64,000 nt of DNA from Allopusillimonas ginsengisoli (GCF_004153455.1 NZ_SDQE01000002.1:434001-498000), one strand, 5' to 3'; positions 1-11,370 are shown, counted from the stretch's first letter. Translations and numbers: made by a program. Notes: generated by a model from the sequence alone, not told the origin.

Positions 1-68
1 CATCCTATGCCTCGCGCACGCTGCGTATCAACGCAGGGCGTTTCACTGATGTTCCGGGGGTCGCATGA
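1..68 (+). CDS. ftsE: FtsE, cell-division ABC ATPase (C-terminal end only)
   Basis: Only the last 21 codons are present (reading frame begins at base 3), ending in a TGA that overlaps the ATG of ftsX in an ATGA junction. The visible tail, ending RFTDVPGVA, has no diagnostic motif of its own. The call rests on position: ftsE directly precedes and overlaps ftsX in most Gram-negative bacteria, and the FtsE ATPase pairs with the FtsX membrane protein. No other reading frame is open across this stretch into the ftsX start. Confidence 0.7.
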   Translation, partial: SYASRTLRINAGRFTDVPGVA

Positions 69-973
69 AGCGCTGGCTGCGACAACACCGCTACGCACTC
101 AAGGTCGCCATCCGACGGTTGCTGGCGCATCCGTTTTCATCGCTGTCCAATATCCTGGTCATCAGTCTTGCGCTTGCCATCCCCATCCTGGCCGCGTCGG
201 TACTGGTGTCCGCACAGCCGCTGGCGCGCGATATTCCCGTTACCCCTGAACTCACCCTGTTTTTGAAGACCGACGCCCCGGCGGACGCGGCAGAGGCATT
301 GGCTGCCAAATTGCGACAGACACATCCTGAAGCCATCCGGGAGGCCCGGGTTGTCACACGGGCACAGGCGCTCGACAAGCTCAAGAGTAATCCCGCCTGG
401 AGCGATGCACTGGCGGTCCTGCCTGGCAATCCGCTGCCTGACGCCATCGTTGTCACGCTCACCGACGCGCAGGCATTCTCGGGGCATGCCACGTCATTGG
501 CCGCCGAATGGCGCAAACTGGCGTCCGTTGACGCCGTCCAGCTCGACAGCGATTGGGTGCGGCGCCTGGATGCGATCCTGTACTTTGCCCGCATCGGCCT
601 GGCGCTGCTGGCCGGCGGCGTCGCCCTGGTCGTGCTGGCGACCGTCTTCAACACGGTACGCATGCAAGCGCTTACGCAGCGAGAAGAAATCGGCGTTGCA
701 AGGCTTGTGGGCGCCACCGAAGCCTTCGTGCGGCGACCCTTTCTTTACCTGGGGGCAATCAGCGGCATCGTCGCCAGCGGCTTGGCCATTGTGCTGGCGG
801 CGCTGGCGCTGCAACCACTCAATGCGGCACTGGCCCGCCTGGCCAGCAGCTACGGCGTGCAGTTCGTCCTGCATTTGCCAGATGCGCTGAGCCTGTTGCT
901 CTCCACCATTGTCATTGCCATCCTGGCGGCCCTGTCCGCCCGCTGGTCTGTTACTCGCAACACCCGGTTCTGA
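65..973 (+). CDS. ftsX: FtsX, cell-division ABC permease
   Basis: 302 residues. A short basic N-terminus precedes a first membrane segment (about residues 25-48), then a periplasmic domain of about 120 residues, then three more membrane segments (about 173-198, 223-248, 270-295). This four-helix layout with one large periplasmic loop is that of FtsX. The FtsEX complex sits at the septum and, in the family, couples ATP hydrolysis to activation of cell-wall hydrolases. The start overlaps the ftsE stop and the stop overlaps the mutY start, so the three genes are probably translationally coupled. Confidence 0.93.
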   Translation: MKRWLRQHRYALKVAIRRLLAHPFSSLSNILVISLALAIPILAASVLVSAQPLARDIPVTPELTLFLKTDAPADAAEALAAKLRQTHPEAIREARVVTRAQALDKLKSNPAWSDALAVLPGNPLPDAIVVTLTDAQAFSGHATSLAAEWRKLASVDAVQLDSDWVRRLDAILYFARIGLALLAGGVALVVLATVFNTVRMQALTQREEIGVARLVGATEAFVRRPFLYLGAISGIVASGLAIVLAALALQPLNAALARLASSYGVQFVLHLPDALSLLLSTIVIAILAALSARWSVTRNTRF

Positions 974-2184
974 TGTCTTCAACCTCCACCCGGCCTCTTG
1001 CGGCCGGCAACGCCGCGAAATCGGCCACCGAGCAGGCCTGTACGAAAATTCCTGCACAGGCTCTTGCCACCGCAACGACGCCAGCGCCAGGCAGGCCTGC
1101 CGACGCTGGCACGATAGCGCCCGCGCAATTCGCGCCGGCCATCGTCGCGTGGCAGAAAGAATTCGGACGCCGGCACCTGCCATGGCAGAACACCCAGGAC
1201 GCCTATCGCATCTGGCTGTCCGAGATCATGCTGCAGCAAACCCAGGTCTCCACTGTTGTGGCCTATTACGAGCGTTTCCTGGCTCGGTTTCCCGACATAC
1301 AGTCGCTGGCAGCGGCCACACAGGATGAAGTCATGCCTTACTGGGCGGGGCTGGGCTACTACGCGCGCGCGCGCAATCTGCATCGCTGCGCTCAGGTTAT
1401 CTGCACAACGTGGGCAGGCCGCTTTCCGACCACTGCCGCTGACATCGCCACTCTGCCGGGTATAGGCCGCTCGACGGCAGCCGCCATCGCCGCGTTTGCC
1501 TATGGCGAACGCGCCCCCATCATGGATGGCAATGTAAAGCGCGTGTTCACACGCTGCTTCGGCATTTTCGGCCCGACCTCCGAGCGCGCTGTCGAAACGG
1601 CCTTGTGGCAACAGGCCGAAGCCATGATCGACGCCGCAACGCCCACGCTGGATATGCCCGCCTACACGCAGGGCCTGATGGATCTGGGTTCACAGTGCTG
1701 TACGCGATCCAAACCCAACTGCGATATCTGCCCGCTGCGCCAGGGCTGTTACGCGCTTGCTCAGGGATGCCAGCACCGGCTTCCCACCCCCCGGCAGAAA
1801 AAGGCGGTACCAGATCGCCAGTGCGCGATGCTTATTCTCAACCATCAGGGCCGCGTGCTGCTGGAGCAGCAGCCTTCGCCTGGAATCTGGGGCGGGCTGT
1901 GGAGCCTGCCGCGCTACGATGACGCCGATGCCTTGCGCAGGGATTGCGACACCATGGGCTTTGCACAAGATACCCCCTGCCGCATGGCATCGCTCACGCA
2001 TGTATTTACCCATTTCAGGTTAGGGATCGAGCCATGGTATCTGCACAGCGAGGCGCCATTGATGGTGATGTCACCCGGGATACGGCAAGCTTGGGTGCCT
2101 GTCGAAAACCTGTCATCGGTCGCGCTGCCTGCGCCGGTGCGCAAGCTGTTGGATGGGCTGTTCCCCGCAACGTCGTTGATCTGA
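973..2184 (+). CDS. mutY: MutY, adenine DNA glycosylase
   Basis: 403 residues. The enzyme removes adenine mispaired with 8-oxoguanine. The catalytic Glu lies in LSEIMLQQTQ (E84). A helix-hairpin-helix follows (LPGIGRSTAAAI), with the conserved Asp in IMDGNVKR. The four cysteines of a [4Fe-4S] cluster show C-x6-C-x2-C-x5-C spacing (CCTRSKPNCDICPLRQGC region). The C-terminal third is NUDIX-like, as in the family, which reads the 8-oxoG. The ATG overlaps the ftsX stop. The first 50 residues are Ala/Thr/Pro-rich and absent from E. coli MutY, so an internal start is possible. The gene converges on rodA with a 4-base gap. Confidence 0.95.
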   Translation: MSSTSTRPLAAGNAAKSATEQACTKIPAQALATATTPAPGRPADAGTIAPAQFAPAIVAWQKEFGRRHLPWQNTQDAYRIWLSEIMLQQTQVSTVVAYYERFLARFPDIQSLAAATQDEVMPYWAGLGYYARARNLHRCAQVICTTWAGRFPTTAADIATLPGIGRSTAAAIAAFAYGERAPIMDGNVKRVFTRCFGIFGPTSERAVETALWQQAEAMIDAATPTLDMPAYTQGLMDLGSQCCTRSKPNCDICPLRQGCYALAQGCQHRLPTPRQKKAVPDRQCAMLILNHQGRVLLEQQPSPGIWGGLWSLPRYDDADALRRDCDTMGFAQDTPCRMASLTHVFTHFRLGIEPWYLHSEAPLMVMSPGIRQAWVPVENLSSVALPAPVRKLLDGLFPATSLI

Positions 2185-2188
2185 GCCG

Positions 2189-3325
2189 CTAATGGCGCAC
2201 TGGCCGGTAATGGCCGATGCTCATCAACAGGCCACTTGCAATGCCCAAGGTGATAAGCGCCGTCCCGCCATAACTCATGAAGGGCAAGGGCACACCCACC
2301 ACCGGCAATATCCCGGTCACCATGCCGACATTCACGAACACATAGGCAAAGAACATCATGGCCATGGCGCCCGCCAGCAGCCTGCCGAACTGCGTGTAAG
2401 CGCGGGCCGCGATGGCCAGCCCGCGCGCGATCAGCAGCAGGTACAGCACCAGCATCATGATGCCGCCATAAAGCCCGAACTCTTCCGCATAGACGGCAAA
2501 AATAAAGTCTGTCGTGCGTTCCGGGATGAAATCCAGGTGCGTCTGCGTGCCTTTCATGTAGCCCTTGCCGTAAATACCGCCAGAGCCTACCGCAATCATG
2601 GACTGAATCGTATGAAACCCCTTGCCCAGCGGGTCAGTACTCGGATCCAGCAGCGTGCAGACCCGGTATTTCTGGTATTCGTGCAACACGACCCAATCGA
2701 CCTCGGGCTGGCAGATATCCTTTTCGTAGTACACCAGCGTGCCTATGCCTACGACAATCGCAATCACAATAGGCGCCAGCAACTTGAAAGAAAGCCCGCC
2801 AAAATAGATGACAAAGAAACCGGTGGCGAACACCAGCAACGCCGTGCCCAAATCCGGTTGCATGACAATCAGCGCGAAAGGAACGGCCAGCAATAGGATC
2901 GCCACAATGAAATCCATCACGCGCAACCGGCCCTGATTGCGATGGAAGTACCAGGCCAGCATCATCGGCACGGCAATTTTCAGCATTTCGGAAGGCTGGA
3001 TACGCACCAGGCCCAGATCCAGCCAACGCGTAGCACCTTTGCTGGTTTCGCCGAAAAACTCCACACCCAGCAACAGCACGACACCCAACGCGTAGAAGTA
3101 AGGCGCGATACGCATCATGGCGGGCGGGGGCACCATCGCCGCAATCCACATCACGGCCAGGGCAATCAGGAAGTTGCGCGACTGATCAGCAAAGCGCCAG
3201 TCTGTGCCGCCCACGGCCGAATGCATGATGGTCAGCCCCAGCAACGCCATGATGATCAGCAAGGCCATCAGGGGCGGATCGAAGGCGGTGACTGCACGCG
3301 TGAGCCACATCATGAGCCGTTTCAT
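2189..3325 (-). CDS. rodA: RodA, SEDS peptidoglycan glycosyltransferase
   Basis: 378 residues with about ten membrane segments and SEDS signatures, including FGETSKGATRWLDLG and, near the end, PLPFMSYGGTALI. RodA polymerises lipid II glycan strands during cell elongation and works with the transpeptidase PBP2, encoded just upstream (ATGA overlap). It is the last gene of the mreB-mreC-mreD-mrdA-rodA cluster. No clear terminator separates it from convergent mutY, which ends 4 bases away. Confidence 0.96.
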   Translation of the reverse strand: MKRLMMWLTRAVTAFDPPLMALLIIMALLGLTIMHSAVGGTDWRFADQSRNFLIALAVMWIAAMVPPPAMMRIAPYFYALGVVLLLGVEFFGETSKGATRWLDLGLVRIQPSEMLKIAVPMMLAWYFHRNQGRLRVMDFIVAILLLAVPFALIVMQPDLGTALLVFATGFFVIYFGGLSFKLLAPIVIAIVVGIGTLVYYEKDICQPEVDWVVLHEYQKYRVCTLLDPSTDPLGKGFHTIQSMIAVGSGGIYGKGYMKGTQTHLDFIPERTTDFIFAVYAEEFGLYGGIMMLVLYLLLIARGLAIAARAYTQFGRLLAGAMAMMFFAYVFVNVGMVTGILPVVGVPLPFMSYGGTALITLGIASGLLMSIGHYRPVRH

Positions 3326-5271
3326 GGTTGCCCCTCCCTTTGTGGGGCCGCCATGGCCTGCTGCCTGGCGGGCTGTTGCGGGGGCTGAGCGGGCAAGGGC
3401 TCGTTGGGCTCCGGCTCGGCCTGCCGGGCCGGATCAAGCCAGTAATCGAAAATGGTGCGGGCGATCGGCGCAGCAACCGTTGCGCCCCAGCCGCCATTTT
3501 CCACGATAAGGGCCAGCGCAATCTTTGGGTTTTCTACGGGGGCGTAGGCCATGAACAACGAATGATCACGCAGTCGCTCGTCGATTTCCGACGCATTGTA
3601 TTTGCCGCCACGCAGGCTGTACACCTGGGCCGTCCCTGTTTTACCGGCCGCCTGATACCTGGCGCCTTCGAATGCCTTGCGCGCAGTACCAGTGCGCAAT
3701 ACATCGGCCATGGCATTACGTATCACCGCCAGGTTCTCGGGTTTAAGCGCAATCGTGTGCGAGGGCTCCGAGACCGCGCGCTTGACGGCGCCCGTGAGTG
3801 GATTTTCGATCAGGCTCACCAGATGCGGCTCCATATACACACCGTTGTTCGCCAGTACCGATGTCGCCTGGGCCAGTTGCAGCAGAGTAAACGAGTTATA
3901 ACCCTGCCCTACGGCCACCGATACGGTTTCGCCGGCGTACCAGCGTTGCTGCTCAAGCTTTTTGTATGCCTTGCGCTTCCATTCGGTGGATGGCAGCACG
4001 CCGCGCCGTTCCCCATCCAGATCAATGCCGGTCAACTGGCCAAAGCCAAACTTCGCCGAAAAATCATGTAGTGCATTGACGCCGATTTCCGGCCCCAAAG
4101 AATAAAAATAGGTATCCGACGACTTGACGATGGCGCGGTGCATGTCGGTGGGACCGTATGCGGCTCCGCCCGCGTTGCGAAAGCGCTGGCCGCCCAGTTC
4201 AAAATAGCCCGGATCCGGAATCCGCTCGGTTGCCGAGCGCACGCCCAGCTCCAGCGCAGCCAGCGCCACAAACGGCTTGTAAGTGGAGCCGATGGGATAC
4301 GTGCCATACAACGGACGATTGATCAGGGGATGATCGGGCGACTCGTTGAGCTTGCGCCAGTTCTCGATATCGATGCCATCGATGAACAGATTCGGGTCGA
4401 ACGAAGGCGCCGACACAAAGGCCAACACGTCGCCCGTGCTGGGCTCAATGGCGACCAGGGCCCCGCGCCGGCCCTCGAACTGCGCCTCGGCCACTTTCTG
4501 CAAGCCGATATCCAGCGACAGATGCAGGTCGGCGCCCGGAACAGGGTCAACCCGGCTGAGCGTTCGCACCGGACGCCCTGTGGCGGTGACCTCGACTTCC
4601 TCAATACCCGTGCGGCCGTGCAGAGATTTTTCCCAGGTTTTCTCGATGCCCTTCTTGCCGATGGTATTGCTGCCGCGATAATTGCCTTCTTGCCCCGTCT
4701 TTTCGAGCATTTCCTGATCGGCTTCGGAAATGCGGCCGACATAGCCCAGCACATGCGCCGCAGATGCGCCCTGAGGATATTCGCGCACCCAGCGCGCACT
4801 CAGTTGCACCCCGGGAAACTCATAGGCATGTGCCGCAAACCAGGATGCTTCGGTTTCGTTCAGGTTGTTGCGCAGCAGGATGGATGTGTAGCGCCCATTC
4901 TGTTTGACATTTTGCAGGAAGCGCCGCCGGTCGCCCGCGCTCAGATAGACCAGTTGGCCTAGCTCGTCGAGCATTTGGTCCATGTCCCGCGTAACATTGG
5001 CAGGCATCACAGACAATGTGTAGTCACGGTAGTTGCGGGCCAGAACGGTGCCGTTACGATCCAGGATTTCGCCACGCCGCGGCGGAATGGGCACCACCGC
5101 AATGCGATTGCGATCCGCGCGCGCCGCCAGGCCTTCGTAACGCACCACCTGCAGATACCACAACCGCCCCGCCAGCCCCAGAAAACACAGCACAATGAAC
5201 ACACCCGCCACCACGACGCGTATCAACATGCGCCGCTTCTGCAGGTGGGTTGTTTTCTTGAACTCGAACAT
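3322..5271 (-). CDS. mrdA: MrdA (PBP2), elongasome transpeptidase
   Basis: 649 residues from the ATG at 5271. The frame stays open further upstream, but into mreD, and MFEFKK followed by one membrane segment (about 16-45) is the normal PBP2 start. A PBP dimerisation domain precedes the transpeptidase domain. The catalytic motifs are S329-T-Y-K332, S384-S-D386 and K544-T-G546. The protein crosslinks peptidoglycan in lateral wall growth and is the target of mecillinam in E. coli. It lies between mreD (8-base gap) and rodA (4-base overlap). The second motif reads SSD, as in other PBP2 proteins, rather than SxN. Confidence 0.96.
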   Translation of the reverse strand: MFEFKKTTHLQKRRMLIRVVVAGVFIVLCFLGLAGRLWYLQVVRYEGLAARADRNRIAVVPIPPRRGEILDRNGTVLARNYRDYTLSVMPANVTRDMDQMLDELGQLVYLSAGDRRRFLQNVKQNGRYTSILLRNNLNETEASWFAAHAYEFPGVQLSARWVREYPQGASAAHVLGYVGRISEADQEMLEKTGQEGNYRGSNTIGKKGIEKTWEKSLHGRTGIEEVEVTATGRPVRTLSRVDPVPGADLHLSLDIGLQKVAEAQFEGRRGALVAIEPSTGDVLAFVSAPSFDPNLFIDGIDIENWRKLNESPDHPLINRPLYGTYPIGSTYKPFVALAALELGVRSATERIPDPGYFELGGQRFRNAGGAAYGPTDMHRAIVKSSDTYFYSLGPEIGVNALHDFSAKFGFGQLTGIDLDGERRGVLPSTEWKRKAYKKLEQQRWYAGETVSVAVGQGYNSFTLLQLAQATSVLANNGVYMEPHLVSLIENPLTGAVKRAVSEPSHTIALKPENLAVIRNAMADVLRTGTARKAFEGARYQAAGKTGTAQVYSLRGGKYNASEIDERLRDHSLFMAYAPVENPKIALALIVENGGWGATVAAPIARTIFDYWLDPARQAEPEPNEPLPAQPPQQPARQQAMAAPQREGQP

Positions 5272-5279
5272 AGGCCTGA

Positions 5280-5858
5280 CTAGACCGACCCGGCGTCGTT
5301 GTCGTCCAGCCTGCGCTGCGGCATATGCAGCAGCAAGTCGGCCAGCGGCCACAGTATCGCCATAAATACGGGCGACCACAGCCACTGCCACCCGGCCCAT
5401 TCCCCGGACATCCAGGCATACACCACCCGGCCTACGGTTTTGGCCGCCACGAAGATGAGCAGCATGTGAACAGCCTGGATCACGGCATTGAAGTGCTGCA
5501 GCCGCCGCCTCAGGGCGACAGCGCCATAGGCCGCCAGGACATACACCAGCGCATGCCCGCCCAACAGCGAGCTATCGTGCACATCCATGGCCAGCCCGAA
5601 AAAAAACGCGGTCAGCATGGATACTCGCTGGGGTTCGTTCAGACACCAGAACGCAATCACGAGCAGGAGAAGATCCGGCGCGGGCTGCCAGAGCCGCCAG
5701 GGCAACAGGGAAATAAGCCAGACCAGCAGGATGGTGAACCAGATGAACAGCCCGCTGCTGGGCCGCTTGAACGGAGAAAGATCGATGGGCTCCAGAGAGC
5801 TCAACGATGAGGCGCCGCGCCGGGAGACGGGCGCGCTATTGTCCGGCTTGCGTACCAT
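5280..5858 (-). CDS. mreD: MreD, rod-shape-determining membrane protein
   Basis: 192 residues, almost all hydrophobic, with five to six predicted membrane segments after a polar N-terminus of about 35 residues. Length, hydropathy and position between mreC and mrdA identify MreD, whose sequence is otherwise poorly conserved. It links the MreB cytoskeleton to MreC and the wall-synthesis enzymes. Its start lies 23 bases inside the end of mreC. The longer than usual Ser/Pro-rich N-terminus could mean the true start is internal. Confidence 0.9.
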   Translation of the reverse strand: MVRKPDNSAPVSRRGASSLSSLEPIDLSPFKRPSSGLFIWFTILLVWLISLLPWRLWQPAPDLLLLVIAFWCLNEPQRVSMLTAFFFGLAMDVHDSSLLGGHALVYVLAAYGAVALRRRLQHFNAVIQAVHMLLIFVAAKTVGRVVYAWMSGEWAGWQWLWSPVFMAILWPLADLLLHMPQRRLDDNDAGSV

Positions 5859-6726
5859 GCTTCAAACCTTCTTGCTCCAGGTCTTGCGGAGAAACATCCA
5901 CCAGCAGGACCAGGAAATGACGATGACGTTCGGGGTGGGACAGCGGCGTAGCTTCTGCCAGCGCAAAGCCCGTGGCGGGGTCGCGCGACACGGTGTCCAC
6001 ACTGGCGACCGACAAGCCAGCCGGGAACAGCCCGCCAATCCCGCTGGTGATCAGTGTATCCCCAGGAACGATATCGACGTTGGCGGTAAGGTAGCGCACC
6101 TCGACCTTGCCGGAAACATTGCCGCCGAACGCGATCAAGCGCAGGCCATTGCGTAGCACCTGAACAGGAATAGACACTTTGTCGTCGGTAAGCAGCGCCG
6201 CTTCTGAGGTGAACGGCGTTACACGAACGATTTGGCCAACAATGCCGCCCTCGTCGATCAGCGGCATGCCCGGTCGGATGCCGCTGGATGAGCCCTTGTT
6301 GAAGATCAGGTGATGCGAGAACGCATTGGGCGGCTCGTACAGCACTTCGACGGCCACGGAGGGCTGGGTGACTTCATCGGCGACCTTGAGCAGCCGCCGC
6401 AATTGTTCGTTTTCTGTGGCCAGTTGCGCCGCGTGGGTGGACAGCTGCGCCAGTTCTATGCGCTGGCGCTGCAGGGCTTCTTTCTCGGAACGCGCCAGCG
6501 AAGCGGCGTCTTTCCAGTCGTTGAAGTGCTCCACCGCATCGCGCGGCGCCAGCATCAGGCGCTGAAACGGATAGAGCGCCACAGACATCGCCTGGCGAGC
6601 GGGATCGAGCACCGCCCAGCGTGCGTCGACCACCAGCAGTGCCACCGCCAGCAGTGTAAGTACGAACAGCCTGAGCTCGGCCGTGGGGCCGCGCTTGAAT
6701 AGCCTGATCGTGCCGGTTTCTTGCAT
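5836..6726 (-). CDS. mreC: MreC, rod-shape-determining periplasmic scaffold
   Basis: 296 residues. One N-terminal membrane segment (about 20-40) is followed by a coiled-coil stretch (about 70-115, rich in Glu, Gln, Leu and Arg) and then the beta-rich MreC domain, including the typical GIVGQIVRVTPFTSEA segment. MreC sits in the periplasm and activates PBP2 in the elongasome. It follows mreB with a 64-base gap and overlaps mreD. Confidence 0.95.
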   Translation of the reverse strand: MQETGTIRLFKRGPTAELRLFVLTLLAVALLVVDARWAVLDPARQAMSVALYPFQRLMLAPRDAVEHFNDWKDAASLARSEKEALQRQRIELAQLSTHAAQLATENEQLRRLLKVADEVTQPSVAVEVLYEPPNAFSHHLIFNKGSSSGIRPGMPLIDEGGIVGQIVRVTPFTSEAALLTDDKVSIPVQVLRNGLRLIAFGGNVSGKVEVRYLTANVDIVPGDTLITSGIGGLFPAGLSVASVDTVSRDPATGFALAEATPLSHPERHRHFLVLLVDVSPQDLEQEGLKHGTQAGQ

Positions 6727-6790
6727 GGAAAGCGCAATGCCCTGTTAAACGCGCTGCAAGCACCAGCCCGCAGCGCCTTGCAAAGCAGAA

Positions 6791-7840
<1,050 letters not shown>

Positions 7841-7955
7841 TCAGTGATATCAAAAGTAAAGAGGAATCCGTCAGCGCAGGCAACCAACCAGCGCAACATG
7901 GGCGCCAAATTTTGACCAACGAATTAAACCAGCAATGATAACTTATAATTGACGC

Positions 7956-7983
7956 TTGATTGGATCAAAAAGCGGCATATTAT
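7956..7983 (+). promoter_or_regulatory. Candidate sigma-70 promoter for gatCAB
   Basis: TTGATT (7956-7961), a 16-base spacer and TATTAT (7978-7983) stand in the only A+T-rich stretch between mreB and gatC, 86 bases before the gatC ATG. The leader between them contains a 7-bp inverted repeat with a 5-base loop (7994-8012). The match was judged by eye, and the hairpin has no T-run. Confidence 0.4.
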
Positions 7984-8068
7984 TGAATGTAACCGGGCAT
8001 CCCTTATGCCCGAAAAACAATCATACATGTCCGCTCATTCTCTCTCTTCAGCAACCAAGCAAAAAGCC

Positions 8069-8377
8069 ATGGCAATCACCGAGCATGACGTGAACCGCAT
8101 CGCGCGGCTCGCCCGTATTGAACTTTCGTCAGACCAGAACCTCCAGGCCCAGCAGGAGTTGAACGGCATCCTGGCACTCATCGAACAGTTGCAGGCCGTC
8201 GACACCCAGGGCATCGAGCCCATGGCGCATCCCTTGTCGGCCCACCAGGACATCCACCTGCGCCTGCGTCCCGATGTCGCCTGGCCCACCAACACGCCTG
8301 AACAGCGCGCTGCCCTCATGGCCAACTCCCCGGCCCGGCACGAAAACCTGTTTCTGGTTCCCACGGTCATCGAATAA
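8069..8377 (+). CDS. gatC: GatC, aminoacyl-tRNA amidotransferase subunit C
   Basis: 102 residues starting MAITEHDVNRIARLARIEL, the conserved GatC N-terminus. The frame is open for 40 more codons upstream, but that part resembles no GatC and lies over the promoter. GatC is the clamp subunit of GatCAB, which converts Glu-tRNA(Gln) and Asp-tRNA(Asn) to their amidated forms. It is the first gene of gatC-gatA-gatB, with 12 bases to gatA. Confidence 0.95.
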   Translation: MAITEHDVNRIARLARIELSSDQNLQAQQELNGILALIEQLQAVDTQGIEPMAHPLSAHQDIHLRLRPDVAWPTNTPEQRAALMANSPARHENLFLVPTVIE

Positions 8378-8389
8378 GCGATATCCAGT

Positions 8390-9916
8390 ATGTCCCTGCA
8401 CAACGAATTCGACAGTATCGCCGCCATGCGCGAAGCGTTGCGCGCGCGGCGCGTCAGTGCGCGCGAACTCGCGACCAGCGCCCTGGAGGCCGTACAGTCC
8501 CGCAGTAGGCTGAACGCCTTTCTGCATATAGACCCGGATCTCACCCTCGCACAGGCCGATGCGGCCGATCGCCTGCTGGCAGAAGAAGCCACGCCCCCGC
8601 TGTTGGCAGGCGTGCCCATTGCCCATAAAGATCTTTTCGTCACCCAGGGTTGGCGCACCACTGCAGCCAGCAAAATGCTGGCGCAGTATAAAAGCCCTTT
8701 TGACGCCACCGTGGTCAGCCGCCTGCAGCAGGCGGGCGCGGTTTCGCTGGGCAAGCTGAACTGCGATGAGTTCGCCATGGGTTCGGGCAACGAAAACTCC
8801 GCTTTCGGCCCCACACTCAATCCATGGGATCTGGATGCCGTTCCCGGCGGCTCGTCGGGAGGGTCGGCCGCCGCCGTCGCGGCAGGGCTGGTCATCGGCG
8901 CAACCGGTACGGACACAGGCGGTTCAGTACGCCAACCTGCCGCCTTGTGCGGGGTCAGCGGCATCAAGCCCACTTACGGCACGGTCTCGCGCTACGGCAT
9001 GATTGCCTATGGCTCCAGCCTGGATCAGGCAGGCCCCATCGCCCGCCATGCCCAAGACCTGCTCGAACTGCTCGATCCCATGAGCGGGTTCGATCCACGC
9101 GACGCCACCAGCCTCGAAACCTGCGACGGTGTGGCCAACGCGCCCGGCCGCATCCGCGCCCAGTTCGATGCCACCGCCAAAGCCTACACAGATGGCGGCA
9201 GCCAGCCGCTCAAGGGCCTGCGCATCGGCGTTCCGCAAGAGTTTTTCGGCGAGGGCCTGGCCGCCGATGTCGCCCAGGCGATCGAAGCCGCGCTGGCAAG
9301 CCTTGAATCGCTGGGTGCGTCGCGTGTATCGATTTCGCTGCCGCTCACTGAACTGTCCATTCCCACGTATTACGTCATCGCGCCTGCGGAAGCCTCCAGC
9401 AATCTGTCGCGTTACGACGGCGTTCGCTACGGACACCGCGCCCAGGCCTACAGCGATCTGGCCGAGATGAGCAGCCGCTCGCGCACAGAAGGCTTCGGCC
9501 CGGAAGTCCTGCGCCGCATCATGGTCGGCACCTACGTGCTGTCCCACGGCTATTACGACGCCTATTATCTGCAGGCCCAGCGCGTGCGCCGCATGATTGC
9601 CAACGACTTCCAGCGCGCGTTTGCCGATCACTGCGATGTCATCGTGGGGCCGGTCACGCCTTCGGTGGCCAAGCGCATTGGCGATAACCGCGAAGACCCG
9701 GTGGCCGACTGGCTGGCCGATATCTACACGCTAGGCGTCAGCCTGGCGGGCCTGCCCGCCATGTCGATTCCTTGCGGCCTGGGCGGCACCGGCAAGCCGC
9801 TGCCCATTGGCCTGCAGATCATAGGCAATTACTTCAGCGAGGGCCGTCTCCTGGCCCTGGCCGACCGCTTCCAGCAAGCGACGGACTGGCATCAACGCAA
9901 ACCGGAACAAGCATAA
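8390..9916 (+). CDS. gatA: GatA, aminoacyl-tRNA amidotransferase subunit A
   Basis: 508 residues of the amidase-signature family. The catalytic Lys is in VPIAHKDLF. The Gly/Ser-rich signature ([15 protein letters not shown] then [12 protein letters not shown]) supplies the cis-Ser and nucleophile Ser. GatA releases ammonia from glutamine or asparagine for GatB. Its stop shares one base with the gatB start, indicating coupled translation. Confidence 0.97.
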   Translation: MSLHNEFDSIAAMREALRARRVSARELATSALEAVQSRSRLNAFLHIDPDLTLAQADAADRLLAEEATPPLLAGVPIAHKDLFVTQGWRTTAASKMLAQYKSPFDATVVSRLQQAGAVSLGKLNCDEFAMGSGNENSAFGPTLNPWDLDAVPGGSSGGSAAAVAAGLVIGATGTDTGGSVRQPAALCGVSGIKPTYGTVSRYGMIAYGSSLDQAGPIARHAQDLLELLDPMSGFDPRDATSLETCDGVANAPGRIRAQFDATAKAYTDGGSQPLKGLRIGVPQEFFGEGLAADVAQAIEAALASLESLGASRVSISLPLTELSIPTYYVIAPAEASSNLSRYDGVRYGHRAQAYSDLAEMSSRSRTEGFGPEVLRRIMVGTYVLSHGYYDAYYLQAQRVRRMIANDFQRAFADHCDVIVGPVTPSVAKRIGDNREDPVADWLADIYTLGVSLAGLPAMSIPCGLGGTGKPLPIGLQIIGNYFSEGRLLALADRFQQATDWHQRKPEQA

Positions 9917-11370
9917 TGGAATGGGAAATCGTCATCGGGCTGGAAACACACACGCAGCTTTCCACGCAGTCCAAGATATTTTCTGACAGCAGCACGCGAT
10001 ACGGGGCCGAGCCCAACACGCAGGCCAACGAGGTTGATATGGCCTTGCCGGGCAGCCTGCCCGTGCTCAACAAGGGCGCCGTGGAGCGCGCCATTCAGTT
10101 TGGCCTGGCGGTAGGGGCCCATGTCGCGCCGCTGTCAGTCTTTGCGCGCAAAAACTACTTCTATCCCGACCTGCCCAAGAACTACCAAATCAGCCAGTTC
10201 GAAATCCCCGTCGTGCAGGGCGGCAGTATTTCGTTCTTTGTGGATGGGGTCGAGAAAACCGTCAACCTGACCCGCGCCCATCTTGAAGAAGATGCCGGCA
10301 AGTCGCTGCACGAAGACTTTACGGGCCCGCACGGCGAGTCTTCGACCGGCATCGACCTGAACCGCGCCGGCACACCGCTGCTCGAAATAGTCTCCGAACC
10401 CGAAATGCGTTCGGCGGCCGAAGCTGTTGCCTATGCACGCGCCTTGCACAGTCTGGTCGTCTGGCTCGGCATCTGCGACGGCAACATGCAAGAAGGCTCC
10501 TTCCGTTGCGATGCAAACGTCTCCGTGCGCCCCAAGGGCCAAAAGGAATTCGGCACCCGCAGCGAAGTCAAGAACGTCAACTCCTTCCGTTTTCTCGAGC
10601 GCGCCATCCTGTTCGAAGCGCGTCGCCAGATCGAACTCATCGAAGACGGCGGCACGGTGGTCCAGGAAACCCGGCTCTACGATGCCGACCGCGATGAAAC
10701 TCGCAGCATGCGCAGCAAGGAAGACTCGCACGACTACCGGTACTTCCCCGATCCCGATCTGCCCCCGCTGGTGATCGCCCCCGAATGGATCGAGAAAGTC
10801 AGGGCAGCCATGCCCGAGCTTCCACGCCACAAGCGCGAACGCTTCCAGGAAAAGCTCGGCCTCACCGCCTACGATGCTGCGCAACTCACGATGGATCGCG
10901 CCACCTCGGATTATTTCGAGCAGGCCGCTGCCGCACTGCCGCCCGGGCAGGCCAAGCTGGCCGCCAACTGGGTGCTTGGCGAAGTCTCCGCCGCACTGAA
11001 CCGCGAAGAACTCGACATCAGCCGGTGTCCGGTAAAGCCTGTCGCGCTGGCCAGCCTGATCGAACGCATCATCGACGGCACGATCTCCAACAAGATCGCC
11101 CGCGAAGTGTTCACGGCCATGTGGGCTGGAGAGCAAAACGGCAGCGCCGATGCCATCATCGAAGCACGAGGCCTCAAGCAGATCAGCGATAGCGGCGCCA
11201 TTGGCGCCATGATCGACGACGTTATTGCCGCCCACCCCGCGACGGTTGATGAGTACCGCGCCGGCAAGCAGAAGGCGTTCAATTCGCTCGTGGGACAAGT
11301 GATGAAGGCTGCCAAGGGCAAGGCCAACCCGCAGCAGGTCAACGACCTGCTCAAGCAGAAGCTGGGCTAG
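9916..11370 (+). CDS. gatB: GatB, aminoacyl-tRNA amidotransferase subunit B
   Basis: 484 residues starting [15 protein letters not shown], the canonical GatB N-terminus. The frame is open upstream within gatA, but that part is not GatB. The body has the kinase-like catalytic domain ([31 protein letters not shown]) and the C-terminal helical and YqeY-like tail that contacts tRNA. GatB activates the mischarged tRNA with ATP and transfers ammonia from GatA. It converges on pyrE across 92 bases, in which I see only weak GC-rich inverted repeats. Confidence 0.97.
   Translation: MEWEIVIGLETHTQLSTQSKIFSDSSTRYGAEPNTQANEVDMALPGSLPVLNKGAVERAIQFGLAVGAHVAPLSVFARKNYFYPDLPKNYQISQFEIPVVQGGSISFFVDGVEKTVNLTRAHLEEDAGKSLHEDFTGPHGESSTGIDLNRAGTPLLEIVSEPEMRSAAEAVAYARALHSLVVWLGICDGNMQEGSFRCDANVSVRPKGQKEFGTRSEVKNVNSFRFLERAILFEARRQIELIEDGGTVVQETRLYDADRDETRSMRSKEDSHDYRYFPDPDLPPLVIAPEWIEKVRAAMPELPRHKRERFQEKLGLTAYDAAQLTMDRATSDYFEQAAAALPPGQAKLAANWVLGEVSAALNREELDISRCPVKPVALASLIERIIDGTISNKIAREVFTAMWAGEQNGSADAIIEARGLKQISDSGAIGAMIDDVIAAHPATVDEYRAGKQKAFNSLVGQVMKAAKGKANPQQVNDLLKQKLG

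Noticed and set aside
2192-2896. 234-codon plus-strand frame rich in His and Gln across rodA
   Set aside because: Mirror of a membrane-protein gene; the His/Gln richness is the complement of hydrophobic codons.
4138-4962. 274-codon plus-strand frame across mrdA
   Set aside because: Shadow of the PBP2 gene, whose three catalytic motifs fix the real frame.
7994-8012. 7-bp hairpin between mreB and gatC as a terminator
   Set aside because: It lies between divergent starts where no transcript ends and has no T-run in the right place.
10135-11298. 387-codon open frame on the minus strand opposite gatB
   Set aside because: It lies wholly antisense to a highly conserved gene, has no ribosome binding site or family character, and arises from high GC codon bias.
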